A DNA stretch of 64,000 nt from Amorphophallus konjac (taxonomy: Eukaryota; Streptophyta; Magnoliopsida; Alismatales; Araceae): positions 509,186,566-509,250,565 of the forward strand of contig CM040121.1 in NCBI GenBank assembly GCA_022559845.1, read 5' to 3'. Below the pieces are notes generated by a model. That model was not told where the DNA came from and did no database searches. It saw only the letters and a list, made by a program, of their open reading frames with translations. Position numbers and translations under genes: made by a program. This document shows, piece by piece, positions 33,828-43,349 of this stretch. How positions within the stretch are numbered: the first letter of the stretch is position 1; the number at the start of each line of letters is the position of its first letter.

Positions 33828-34735
33828 TTGAAAATTGAAAAAAATGAAAAAAATGAAAAAAAATTAAAATTTTTTTTGAACAATCTTTCTGAGATTCAAC
33901 TTATTTTTAATGGCCATTCATCTTGGAGGGAAACCATTCATCTTGGAGGGAAACCCACGCCTATGAAGGAACACTTTTTTCTTTCTATTTATAAACCCTC
34001 AACCTATATTGAACTCCCTGACATTCTTGTGGATCATTATGAGATTGACTCTAGTCTCATCCAGATGCTCCCATCTTTTTATAGGAATCTCAATAAAAAT
34101 CCTTATAGACATCTAGATGATTTTCTAGAAGTTTACTCCCTTGTCAAAATCTGAAACTTCAGTGATGATGCCCTCCGGTTGATCTTATTTCCATTCTCAT
34201 TGAAAGAAAAAGTAAAATATTGGTTAATGAGTTTTGTAAAGATCATTAGGACTTAGGAAGTTATGTAGTTAGAATTTTTGAAAAAAATTTACCTCATAGT
34301 CCGGACCAACATGATGAGAAGGACGATTATCGGATTTACTCAACTTCCGGGAGAGTAAATTCATGAATCTTGGGAGAGGCTGAAGGATTTGTTATGTCAA
34401 TATCCACATCATGGGTTGCCCAAATGACAAGTTGTGTATGCATTTTATGCGGGGTTAGCTGATTATGATAGGCAAATGGTGGACACATGTTGCGGAGGGA
34501 CATTTATGAACAAAAGTGAAGATGAGGCTTATGATCTGTTTGAAATTTTGAGTGAAAGTTCGATGAATTATGCCTTAATCTTATCTCATAAACAATCTGT
34601 AGGACCTTTCAACCAGGCTGAAAATCTAATCCAAACTTTCAAGGAAGCTTGTGAGTTATGTGTCAGTCTCACTCACCATGTGAGTGAATGTCCTATTGTA
34701 GCCCGACTCTCACCAGTCATCCAAGCTCAAATCTA
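33828..34735 (+). pseudogene. Athila-type Gag, broken
   Basis: Capsid-type Gag of Athila retrotransposons. The first piece (33828-34154) has IELPDILVDHYEID, LIQMLPSFYRNLNKNPYRHL and a TGA in mid-domain, followed by NFSDDALRLILFPFSLKEKV. The second piece (34434-34735) has MYAFYAGLADYDRQMVD, GGTFMNKSEDEAYDLFEILS and a CX2CX4HX4C-spaced zinc knuckle (CELCVSLTHHVSEC). About 280 bp between the pieces is frame-disrupted. The region 32617-33827 upstream is an AT-rich leader with the nested MITE. Particle-forming function is lost in this copy. Confidence 0.75.
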
Positions 34736-35044
34736 AAATGCCCTAGGGTTCTCTCCACGTCAGTGTGATACCATTTTAGATGATTATAATCCTGGATGGA
34801 GCAATCACTCAAATTTCCCTTGGATGGATCAAACAATCCCAACTCATTTGTCTAAACCTTTACCCCAAGCAGTTCACGAGCAGCCCATGTGCAATCAACT
34901 TCAGCCCAATTCATCTCACCCAAACTTCCAAAGCAATATCAATACTAGGGGTGATTCACCGGGCCACTACTTTGAACCTCAAATTGTGTACTCTCAGTCT
35001 ACTTACATGGCCCTCCTTCAATATTCAACCAACCCCCTCAATAC
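34736..35044 (+). other. Post-knuckle Gag tail or linker
   Basis: The plus strand reads as a Pro/Ser/Asn/Gln-rich tail (NPGWSNHSNFPWMDQT, HPNFQSNINTRGDSPG) typical of the segment after the Athila Gag zinc knuckle. It ends in a stop just before the acidic ORF. Confidence 0.5.
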
Positions 35045-36100
35045 GTGAATGATGATGATGATGATCTGATGCCTGTCGTTTTGGCTCAAGATATCACTAT
35101 TGGGAGTGAGAGGGAATGCACTCGCAATACCATGATGGAGGAAGGAACGCCAAAATTAGGGGGTGAAGTGAAGGATAACAATGATCATATTGATATCATC
35201 ACCCCATTGTACGAATGTTTTGAGATTGAGAATACCACTATGAAGAATAGTGACCCACATAACTCAATTGAGGAAATACATGAAGAGGAGGATTACTTTG
35301 TGAGTAATAATCTTGTTGATTTAATGAAACCAAATTCTGAATATCCTCCTCCCCTGGAAGAACACGATGATGGGGCCTTGTTGGAAAGGTTTACATTTCA
35401 CCTATCCACCCCATTATTAGAAAATGTGATTGATAATCTTCAATTAAGTGATGAGTGTGATGAAGTGGTCTTATTTGAGAAATTCACATTTGATCTTACC
35501 CTTGAGCCCTTTATGTCTGAATCATTGGATCAATTAGATTCTGGACTCACGCTTCCTTCTAATTTGATTCCCCTGACAGAACAATCTCTCCAATATGACA
35601 TTCTAGGACCTGATGAGGATATGCCAACCACATTCACCTTTGATTTAATTTCCCATCAGGCAAACTAGTTGATTAATGTCCTTAATGCTCATGAGGCTGT
35701 TACTGAGAGGAAAGTGACTAAGAATGACAATCTTATTTCTTAGCCACCAGGGCCTGACCAAGTTACCATGGAGGAAGTCGTTACTAAAGGGATAGTCAGG
35801 AGGGAAGATACAGGACAAGGGGACCAATGGGTTGATGTTGTGCAAAGGTTCCACCTCGATCTTGACAAGTTATTGGCTATTAATCCTTTCATGATCCCCA
35901 AAGATGAAAACTGGCTCACACATATGGTCAAAGTTAAAATCAATAATGTGTGAGACCAGTATATTTCTAGCCCCAATATATACATGCTTACTCTTGTCTT
36001 CCAATGGCATAAGGGCTGGAAATTGACGGAGGACAAGATCACTTGGTGGCTCATTCTGAATGTCACCCGTTGGTTAGTGAGCTACATTACGTCTGGCTGA
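35045..36100 (+). pseudogene. Acidic ORF of unknown function in place of pol
   Basis: The open part, 35045-35668, encodes 207 residues, very rich in Asp and Glu, with a three-fold internal phrase: LLERFTFHLSTP, LFEKFTFDLTLEP and TTFTFDLIS. The same frame continues after TAG codons at 35666 and about 35741 through MEEVVTKGIVRRED and QWVDVVQRFHLDLDKLL. Beyond another stop near 35953 it reads FQWHKGWKLTEDKITWW, so the ancestral ORF was about 350 codons. I recognise no domain; it is not RT, integrase or a typical env-like protein. It begins 3 codons into an ATG-GAT repeat (MNDDDDD). Confidence 0.55.
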
Positions 36101-37411
36101 AGACGTAAAACTTAGCGCTTCTTGAGAGGCAACCCAATATTTTAGTGATTTCCGTGTACTAATAAATAGCTTCTTGGGAGGCAACCTAAATTTTTATTGT
36201 GATTTTCTTTTATTTTACAGGTGTGAATACATAATAAGTTGGGGGAGAGATAGATAATTGCTTGCACCTTTGTCCCAGCCAGTACCGCCTTTTTTTCAAA
36301 AGCCGAGCCCGTCGAAGTTCAATTCCGTCAGGTTGTCCCGTTCCTTCACAAACTTCATGTCTACATTGTTCTATTATTTCATATTGTTCATGCCATTGAG
36401 GACAATGGCATTTAAGTTGGGAGGACGGAAATCATGCCATTACACATGTTGCATTCATATACGGCAATCATGTCATTGCACATGTTGCATTCATATACAA
36501 CCATGCCATTGCACATGTTCCATTCATATACAATCTCATTTTTTTCAAAAAAAAAAAATCAATCAAAAAATAATGAAAACCCATTTTGAGTTTCATGCTT
36601 CCATTGAAAGGAATTCTAGAATAGAAATGATTAGGGAGAAGGATGATGGAAAATTTATTTAATCTAGCCATGGAAAATTGATTTACGAATCTCTTTAAAG
36701 TTCATATACACTTTAGAATAATGAAAATCACTTTGCACGCTAATGAAACATGCGGGATAAGCCTTCTACTATTTTGGGTATGTGCATGATATTCAACACT
36801 TCTTGAAGAAGAGATCTTTTATAAGTTTTCTGTGAAGTTATCTATCAAAATTAGTGCAAAAGCACAATTGAAAAAAAATAAAAAAAAATACCATGAAAAA
36901 TGCTCTGAATCTGAGTAACCGGGCCTACTTTACCTAAGACGTGTTGAGGTTCGCGTCAAAAGGAAAAGGGAACCTTGATCTGTAAAGTCAGGCCTGCTTC
37001 TCGAGGTTCGCGTTAAACAATGAAGGGTAGTATAACATCATGTGTGTAGAAAAATAAAAAGACCCCTAAGAGACAAAGTAATAAGACAGACAAAAAGCTA
37101 ATATGCTTAATGCTCTGATTAAGAGGTGTAGGGTTGAAAGGCACTTTCTTAGAATAGCAAATGGGGGATACAATTATCTACGCTGTGGATTTAATATTTA
37201 CACATGCACTAGTGCTATTGAATTTCGAATTGAATTCTTGATCATGTACCTTAATTTCTAAATCTAAGACTAGTGTGCGATAATGCTTCCAGAGTCCAAA
37301 TCTTTAGTTAATTCTGTGAAAGAAAAGTTGGATATGAAGGCATGGATATTTCAAACTCTTGTTGGTCCTTAATTTTTAATTGTTTACATTGCTAAGAGAC
37401 TAGCAATGAGT
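36101..37411 (+). other. 3' untranslated region of the Athila-like element
   Basis: Noncoding. Two copies of an (A)GCTTCTTG(A/G)GAGGCAACC(C/T)A phrase lie near 36115 and 36170, and an internal purine tract AAGTTGGGGGAGAGA lies near 36236. Two GAGGTTCGCGT repeats lie near 36950 and 36998. All are usual for Athila-type 3' UTRs. Confidence 0.55.
36431..36538. repeat. Three tandem 36-bp units
   Basis: Units near 36431, 36467 and 36503 share CATG(C/T)CATT(A/G)CACATGTT and CATTCATATAC, with few substitutions. Confidence 0.8.
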
Positions 37412-37424
37412 AAGTTGGGGGGTG
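37412..37424 (+). other. Polypurine tract of the Athila-like element
   Basis: AAGTTGGGGGGTG immediately before the 3' LTR start TGATAAGTG. Confidence 0.7.
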
Positions 37425-37542
37425 TGATAAGTGTGTATTTATACATGTTAATTAATGTTATATCACGCTTTTATGGGCTTTAATATGTATCATTATGCAT
37501 TTATCACACTTAATCATAATTTTCGATCAAAATAATAAGTTT
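37425..37542 (+). repeat. 3' LTR fragment (118 bp)
   Basis: Matches the first 118 bp of the 5' LTR with a few differences (for example GTGTGTATT for GTGTGCATT), then diverges at about 37543, where pararetroviral sequence begins. Confidence 0.85.
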
Positions 37543-38516
37543 CATAACATCAAACGTCAATGGATGTATTTATGCTTGCTAAACGAAACCTCACCAATCT
37601 AGATTACTTTGAATCCTATTGTGACAGCTACACAAAAGAAGTATATCGGTTGGGTTTAAACAATTCAGCAGCCACCAAAGCTCAGTTCTTAGCATCTCTA
37701 CCGGAAGCCATAAGCAATCTCGTGTTGGCAGAACTAAATACCACAAATGTGTTGTTAGACAGCTTACTTTTCGCAGATATTATTCAATATGTGCGTCAAG
37801 AGATAAAAAAGCTCTGCTACAACCTCAAAGCCCAGAAAGCTCTGCCTAAACTATCTCAGCAAACATGTGCACAAATTGAAGGAGCTGAGCATTTCAACAT
37901 TTCTAAAAGGGGGTTTCCTAGGCGTCAGAGAAAATTCTGCCATTTTAAGCCATGATTCCTACGTACAAAAGCATCTCGCAGTAAGCCTTTCAGGCCTTAA
38001 AAATTCTTCAAAAAAAGGCAAACCAAATGGCGAACAGCAACCAATGGGGATGAATGTTTTGCCTGTAAGAAATAGGGCCATTTTGCACAAAACTGCCCCA
38101 ATAAGGCCCCTAAACATATTCGGGCATTGTTTGCTACTCAAGAAATTGATTCTCATTGGGAATTAATTGAATCCCCTGAGCAATATCAAGCCGCCATTCA
38201 CGACAACGCGGATCTCTATGTACTATAATCAGAAGATGCCATCAGTTCTGCTACAGATACTGAACCACTTCAAGCGCATATGGCTACAAATTCCAGTGTT
38301 AACCATGGCATATTCCATTTTAGCTCCGACGACGATGAAGTTGTCAATGATAATGAAGCTTATTGTTGTGATACAGCTCACTCTTCCTCAGACGAACAAC
38401 ACTCACCTTCTGGAAATCGTCATCACTGGAGTATTGGTTCTATGTCTCTATCATCTTCCGTCGAAAGTGAAGAAGACTTTATAAATCCATTTTATAAGGC
38501 ATCCACTTCTCAGTAG
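37543..38516 (+). pseudogene. Pararetroviral coat protein end and CCHC finger
   Basis: The first open piece (37560-37955) ends in a basic tail. The same frame, with stops at about 37953, 38073 and 38226, reaches a CX2CX4HX4C finger at 38055-38096, whose spacer contains one of the stops. An acidic Ser-rich stretch follows (38280-38516 in a shifted frame). This order (capsid core, basic tail, CCHC finger, acidic region) is that of caulimovirid Gag-like capsid proteins, which package the genome. The N-terminal capsid and movement protein regions are missing on the left. Confidence 0.7.
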
Positions 38517-38674
38517 GCTCCTCCGCATACGTTTTCAGGATTTAACAAGATCAATGCTGCACATCATTCGCCTATTTCATTTCCTGGTAACTACAAAAGG
38601 GCAAAGTCCCCGAGATAAGTATTCCTCATTATCATCATTCGCTCTCGGAGAACCAAGTCTTACAAATCAAAAAA

Positions 38675-39175
38675 TTGATTAAGCTGACAAATAGTGTAGT
38701 CATTCCAGGACATATTGCTACCGATGGGCAAGAAAGTTGGAAAAAATGTCAAATCTTTATTGATACAGGAGCTAATATCAATTGGTGCCATCAAAAGCTC
38801 TGGCGCGATTGGCTATACTATCCGGCAGGTGGTGAAATAGAAACCATGAATGGGTCTAGAGCTATCTCCCACTTTGCTCTTTAGGTACCCATCAAACTAG
38901 GAAAAAGGGTACTCCTCGCAGACTTTTTCCAAATTAATGATGGAGGCTATGAAGTGGGCTTAGGATGTGTCACCCTTGACAAGATGGGCCCCTATACAAT
39001 ATCCAAAGATATGATAGTTCTTAATCTGCAAGATGCAAAAGAACTCATCCCACGCATATCTCCCTATTTTAAAAATACTCAGCATCATATGGCTTCTCTT
39101 GAAGACATTTCAATATCTCAGCTTATCCGATATAAAAAAAATAGCAAGAGAAGAAGGACAGATATACTCTCATAA
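38675..39175 (+). pseudogene. Pararetroviral aspartic protease
   Basis: The catalytic motif D-T-G-A is encoded at 38762-38773, inside a frame that runs from 38675 and continues past an in-frame stop at 38882-38884 to 39175. The length (about 165 codons) and position before RT fit the caulimovirid protease. It is separated from RT by about 100 bp in shifted frames. Confidence 0.75.
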
Positions 39176-39249
39176 AGCAGTTGAATGCTTTAGAAGTTCA
39201 GGCTCAACCCTACATCCGCCCCCTCACAGTGATTACTCAACAATTAAAA

Positions 39250-40181
39250 GATTGTTATGTTGAGCATCCCTTGTAGAATTGGCACAAAGATTCACCAGAA
39301 TCTTTCATCCCTACCTTACATGCTATTCCCGTCCAAGGAAAACTTATTCGTCATTCATTGGAAGACGAAACAGAAATTCGAAAACAGATAAGTGAATTTA
39401 GCCAGAAACAACTTATGCGACCCTCTTCTTCTAATTATGCATGCTCAGCATTCATTATTAAAAATCATGCTGAACAAAAGAGAGGAAAGGCTCGAATGGT
39501 CATTGACTATGGACCCTTAAATGCAGTCACGATCGATATCAAATGGCCTCTTCCAAACAAAGAAGAATTAATTCAACGGGTTGCTAAGGCATCAGTCTTT
39601 TCAAAATTCGACTGCAAATCTGGCTACCATCAGATAAAAATAGTTGAAGCAGACATACATAAAATAGCCTTGTCATCACCATGTAATCTTTATGAATGGC
39701 TGGTGTTACCATTTGGATTAAAAAATGCTCCTGCCCAATTTCAATGCAGAATGGATAGCATTTTTAAACCTTATGCACATTTCATTGCAAATTATATTGA
39801 TGATTTCCTCATCTTTTCTGACTCTATGAAAGAGCACCTTCAGCATTTACAATAGTTCACAGAATTGATTCAACAACATGGTATTGGGCTCTCTGCTACG
39901 CCTGATAAATTTCATATTGCTGTTTCAATGGTTGAATTTTTGGGTGTAGTTATCGAACAAGGAAAGATTCAAATGCAAGCTCACCCACTGAAAAAATTAT
40001 CGAACTTTCCCTTACAAATGGAAAATCTGTTGCAATGCCAAAGATTCATGGGATGTCTAAATTATATTCGCAACTTCATCCCCAGATTATCTGAAAAGAC
40101 AAAAAATATCCGGTTAGTCATGCGATCTAAACCCTTTGTCTGGACGCAAGAGGCCATTAAAGAAATGCAAAATCTACAACA
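39250..40181 (+). pseudogene. Pararetroviral reverse transcriptase
   Basis: The open piece 39358-39855 carries the RT fingers and palm, including a MVIDY segment, FSKFDCKSGYHQI, LPFGLKNAPAQF and the catalytic YIDD (39793-39804). A TAG at 39853-39855 interrupts; the same frame continues at 39865 with the thumb/connection (FLGVVIEQGKIQM, FMGCLNYIRNFIP) to about 40181. There the sequence jumps directly to the C-terminal end of pol, so RNase H is deleted from this copy. RT would copy pregenomic RNA into DNA; this copy cannot. Confidence 0.9.
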
Positions 40182-40413
40182 ATCAAATTTATGTTTACTT
40201 TTTCAACGCTATAATTTCTTGACAAATTAGGCGTTATCTTGATGAAGAATTGATCCTTGAAGATGTTGAACATGAAGACACTCCTTCGTCTACGGCAACA
40301 CTCAAACAACTCAGTGCCCTCATAGAAGAATGTCACAGCTGTCAAAAGAAGCCTACAGGATTTTGTACCACTCATGGCAAGTTACTACAACAGCTCATAA
40401 AATAATTATGGGC
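40182..40413 (+). repeat. Pol C-terminal end, direct-repeat copy 1
   Basis: Matches 41701-41939 almost base for base, starting ATCAAATTTATGTTTA and ending CATAAAATAATTATGGGC. It lacks about 12 bp near 40217 that copy 2 retains. Encodes the last part of pol including a Cys-containing CHSCQKKPTGFC segment. A 1.5-kb spacing separates the copies. Confidence 0.85.
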
Positions 40414-40431
40414 TCGGCCCCCAGAAGAAAT

Positions 40432-40645
40432 TCTCCAGACGTGTCACCAGATTTTAATTGTAATTAATAAAGGACGTCACGAGCCGGATTCAAAAAGTCC
40501 CAGACTCCACTGACGGTTTAATTATGTTTGATAACGGACGTCATGAGCCGGATTTCAAATGTCCCGGACTCCACTGATAGAATTCATTGTAATTAATCAT
40601 TCAAGTCTATATAAACATCCTCGACCGCTCAGGTCGGGCATCAAG
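40432..40645 (+). promoter_or_regulatory. Pararetroviral intergenic promoter
   Basis: Two related units of about 55 bp (40462-40516 and 40524-40580) each contain GGACGTCA(C/T)GAGCCGGATT. Both hold ACGTCA (40474-40479 and 40538-40543), the core of as-1-type bZIP sites known from caulimovirid promoters. A TATA box TATATAAA follows at 40608-40615, so transcription should begin near 40640. It lies between the end of pol and the downstream leader, the expected place in the genome. Confidence 0.65.
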
Positions 40646-40780
40646 TTTTGAAAACAATCCAGTTTGCTCTTGCAATCATCTAGCTCTACTTTGAATCATC
40701 TTGTTATCGGGGTTTTCTAGAGTTCGACACACCTTAGTCCTCGCTTTGAAAACAATCCAGTTTTCAAATTATTCATTAAG
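40646..40780 (+). other. Leader-like segment downstream of the promoter
   Basis: Noncoding; holds a direct repeat TTTTGAAAACAATCCAGTTT at about 40647 and TTTGAAAACAATCCAGTTTT at about 40745. No tRNA primer site was found. The leader is cut short at 40781 by the inverted RNase H segment. Confidence 0.5.
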
Positions 40781-40990
40781 TAATTTTTTCAATTGAAAAA
40801 GAATATTGAGCAAGGATGAATTGCCACCAGGCATAGCGCCGTAATTTAGCACTATCAGAGAGTTTTCGTTTAATAAAAGCCCCAAGTGTAGAAGAATCTG
40901 TCCGCAAGATAAAGATTTCACCAATTAAATATGTATGGAATTTTTGAACCCCTTTTACTACGGCTAGGATTTCTTTTTCAGCTGGTCAAT
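40781..40990 (-). repeat. Inverted RNase H segment, left arm of 210-bp inverted repeat
   Basis: This is the reverse complement of 41099-41308 without any gap: paired positions always sum to 82089. By hand alignment 200 of 210 positions match. It places RNase H coding sequence in antisense directly after the viral leader. No coding role. Confidence 0.9.
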
Positions 40991-41098
40991 ATAGATGCAT
41001 CAGATGATACTTGGTCTGTTGTTCTTCTTCAGAAAATAGGGCAAGCCGAAAACATTTGTGCTTATGGAAGTGGTCAATTCAAAAAATATGAACTCAAT
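40991..41098 (+). other. 108-bp loop between the inverted arms
   Basis: Start of RNase H in sense orientation (contains the first catalytic Asp region, IDASDDTW). Separates the two arms and would form the loop of a hairpin transcript. Confidence 0.8.
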
Positions 41099-41308
41099 TA
41101 TTGGCCAGCTGAAAAAGATATCCTAGACGCAGTAAAAGGGGTTCAAAAATTTCATACGTATTTAATTGGTGAAATCTTTAACTTGCGGACATATTCTTCT
41201 ACACTTGGGGCTTTTATTAAACAAAAACTCTCTGATAGTGCTAAATTACGGCGCTATGCATGGTGGCAATTCATCCTTGCTCAATATTCTTTTTCAATTG
41301 AAAAAATT
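41099..41308 (+). repeat. Right arm of the inverted repeat (RNase H, sense)
   Basis: Sense RNase H sequence pairing with 40781-40990. A transcript from the promoter at 40608 would carry both arms. Confidence 0.9.
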
Positions 41309-41398
41309 GCTGTCATAGATCATCATCTTCCAGATGCTCTAACCAGGGAACTCAAGCCACAAATCAGAATGATTTGCAATACAGGGCAAGCTAACTAG

Positions 41399-41945
41399 AA
41401 GAATTTTCCATTATGGACTCCACAACAGCGATTGCACTTCTGTCAGAAAATCAGAATGATGTTCCCTCAAGGAAGTTCCGCGCAAGGCGAATATCCTTCT
41501 ATTGATCTATTTGTTACCTCTGCAGGGCGCATCAGTTGCTTAATGAATAATTTGAAATGGTCTGCATTAGAAGGCGAAACCCTACATTGGGTCATCAACA
41601 AAGAAATTCTAGATGACAAATTATTCACTAGAAGATAGCTTTATGGGAACCAAGCAGTAAAACAATATTTATCTGCTATCCTCCATACCACTGCATGGGA
41701 ATCAAATTTATGTTTATTTTTTCAGCGCTATAATTTCTCTGAACCAAGACAAATTAGGCGTTATCTTGATGAAGAACTGATCCTTGAAGATGTTGAACAA
41801 GAAGACACTCCTTCATCTGCGGCAACACTCAGACAACTCAGTGCCCTCATAGAAGAATGTCACAGCTGTCAAAAGAAGCCTACAGGATTTTGTACCACTC
41901 ATGGCAGTTACTACAACAGCTCATAAAATAATTATGGGCAAGGCC
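41399..41945 (+). pseudogene. Pol C-terminal region (copy 2) of the pararetrovirus
   Basis: 41399-41700 continues from RNase H with stops (open piece 41432-41638). 41701-41939 is the longer copy of the direct repeat found at 40182. After GGGC the copies differ; the LTR-like TGTGGACAC begins at 41946. Confidence 0.7.
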
Positions 41946-42061
41946 TGTGGACACTAAAAATTTCTCACCCCATGTTTACATGCAGGGGAATAAATAAGAT
42001 GAGAGAAGAGAAGAGAAAATGAGAAGAAGAGAAGAAGAAAAGGGAGCCACTCAAATGCCCT

Positions 42062-42380
42062 TCAACGGCACACCCCGAAAGGCCATTGGCCGGCACACTC
42101 CCTGTGCCCCCTTTAGCGGCACACCATGGAAGCCCCTCCAGTGGCGCACTTCCTCCAAAGACCTCAGCAGCACGCACGGGCTAGCTCCTGCCCGGCACAC
42201 TCCCTGTGCCCCCTTCAGCGGCACACCATGGAAGCCCCTCTAGTGGCGCACTTCCTCCAAAGACCTCAGCAGCACACCTTCAGGAGTCTTCAGCGGCACG
42301 CCTGCAGGCCCGTCCAGCGGCACGCTCCCTGGGTCTTCCAGCGGTACGGCCTGCTGGCTCCTCAGCGGCACACCCTGAAC
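42062..42380. repeat. CAGCGGCACACC-type repeat array
   Basis: At least ten occurrences of (C)AGCGGCAC(A/G)C or close variants, spaced about 20-40 bp, including a near-duplicated 84-bp block (42096-42180 and 42195-42275). Confidence 0.75.
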
Positions 42381-42587
42381 TCCTCTACCCGGTGCATCCG
42401 GCAAACCAAATCTAACGCCCATCCCCTACGAATCTTTGGCACACAGCGAGCTGGCTGACTTGTCAACCGGAGACGAAGGCACGCTAGCTACTTCCTGCCA
42501 CCGAGGACGGGGAAAGTCAAATCCCCATTCAATGCCGGTCACTTCCCTCCACCGTCGTTCGTGGTCGAACGTTCCCGCCGTCTGGGG

Positions 42588-42595
42588 TATAAAAA
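42588..42595 (+). promoter_or_regulatory. TATA box
   Basis: TATAAAAA in the context GGGGTATAAAAACCCCTC, itself a small GGGG/CCCC dyad, followed by a purine-rich leader. Confidence 0.5.
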
Positions 42596-43349
42596 CCCCT
42601 CTACTTCGGCGAACAGACAGAGAGACACAGATAGAGAGACAGACGCACACCAGTGGAGGGAGCCAAGACGAAGCTGCCAGAGAAGAGAAGAAGGAGAAGG
42701 GAGAAGAGGAAGAGGAGAGCTCTGGCGTGAGACCCTCTGACGACCACCGAGCAAGAGAGAGTAAGAGAGAAAGAAAGAGAGGAAGTCTGAGCCTTGATGT
42801 AGTGGAGGGGGTGAGGAGGAGCAGGAAGGCCATTGCCTCTTCTCGACCCCAACTCCCTCCTCGTCTCCTTATCCTTCTTCTTCTGTTCTTGATTTCTTCT
42901 TCTCCCCTCGTCTGGGCTTGAATGTATGCTTTGATGTACATGGCCGGTTATGGCCTTTTCTCTTCATGAATGAAAATCCCCCCCCTCTTTGGGTTTCTTA
43001 CTGCCTCCGTTGGTTTGGGTCGTTACGTGTGTTTGGCCGTCTTCTTCCTCCCTTCTGGTGGTGTGCCCGCTGGCAATGATATTTTCCCCTTGGCATAGCT
43101 CCTTCGTAGGGCCTCTGACCTTCACCCTTGCCCATTTGTTTGAGGGGAGATACCACTCTCTTGCCCCTCGAACACCCTAACCCAACGTTATTGACCAAGT
43201 ACTTCCCTGGGCCATCCTCCCTTCCTGCCAAATTTCCCATGGGTTTGGCCAACTCAATGCCCCTCGCCCGGTCCCTCTTCCACCTTCATCCTCCTGGAAG
43301 ACCCCAACATGGTGCATTTTTGCCCCTTCCGGCCGGTACACCCGACACT

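Larger units (their letters stand above)
30666..37542 (+). mobile_element. Athila-like non-autonomous retrotransposon, right end truncated
   Basis: 5' LTR (30666-32418), Athila/Tat-type PBS context, leader, gag remnant, an acidic ORF, a 3' UTR, a PPT and 118 bp of the 3' LTR, then an abrupt switch to pararetroviral DNA. There is no protease, RT, RNase H, integrase or env-like ORF in the 5 kb interior. The motif GCGCTTCTTGAGAGGCAACC near 36115 and the PPT context are typical of Athila-type elements. The 5' LTR is inserted in an older gag-only family copy. Confidence 0.8.
40970..41398 (+). pseudogene. Pararetroviral RNase H
   Basis: Open from 40931 to 41398, but only the part from about 40985 is genuine RNase H: IDASDDTWSVVLL, GQFKKYELNYWPAEKDILD, VQKFHTYLIG, RRYAWWQFILAQYSF and HHLPDALTRE at the end. 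At the position where the family normally has a third catalytic acidic residue the motif reads RTYSS, so activity is doubtful. It is detached from the RT copy by the promoter and inverted segment. Confidence 0.75.
37543..41945 (+). mobile_element. Endogenous pararetrovirus (Caulimoviridae-like), rearranged
   Basis: Order: coat protein C-terminus, CCHC finger, aspartic protease, RT, the end of pol, an intergenic region with promoter, an inverted RNase H segment, RNase H forward, and the end of pol a second time. There is no integrase, as expected for plant pararetroviruses. The movement protein region is absent. Coding parts carry many stops and frameshifts, so it is a defective genomic fossil. 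Genus cannot be assigned by eye. The left end meets a truncated Athila LTR, and the right end meets a new LTR-like start at 41946. Confidence 0.85.

Noticed and set aside
42426..42941. 161-171 codon ORFs on both strands near the TATA box at 42588
   Set aside because: Overlapping open frames on opposite strands in a purine-rich leader; composition effect.
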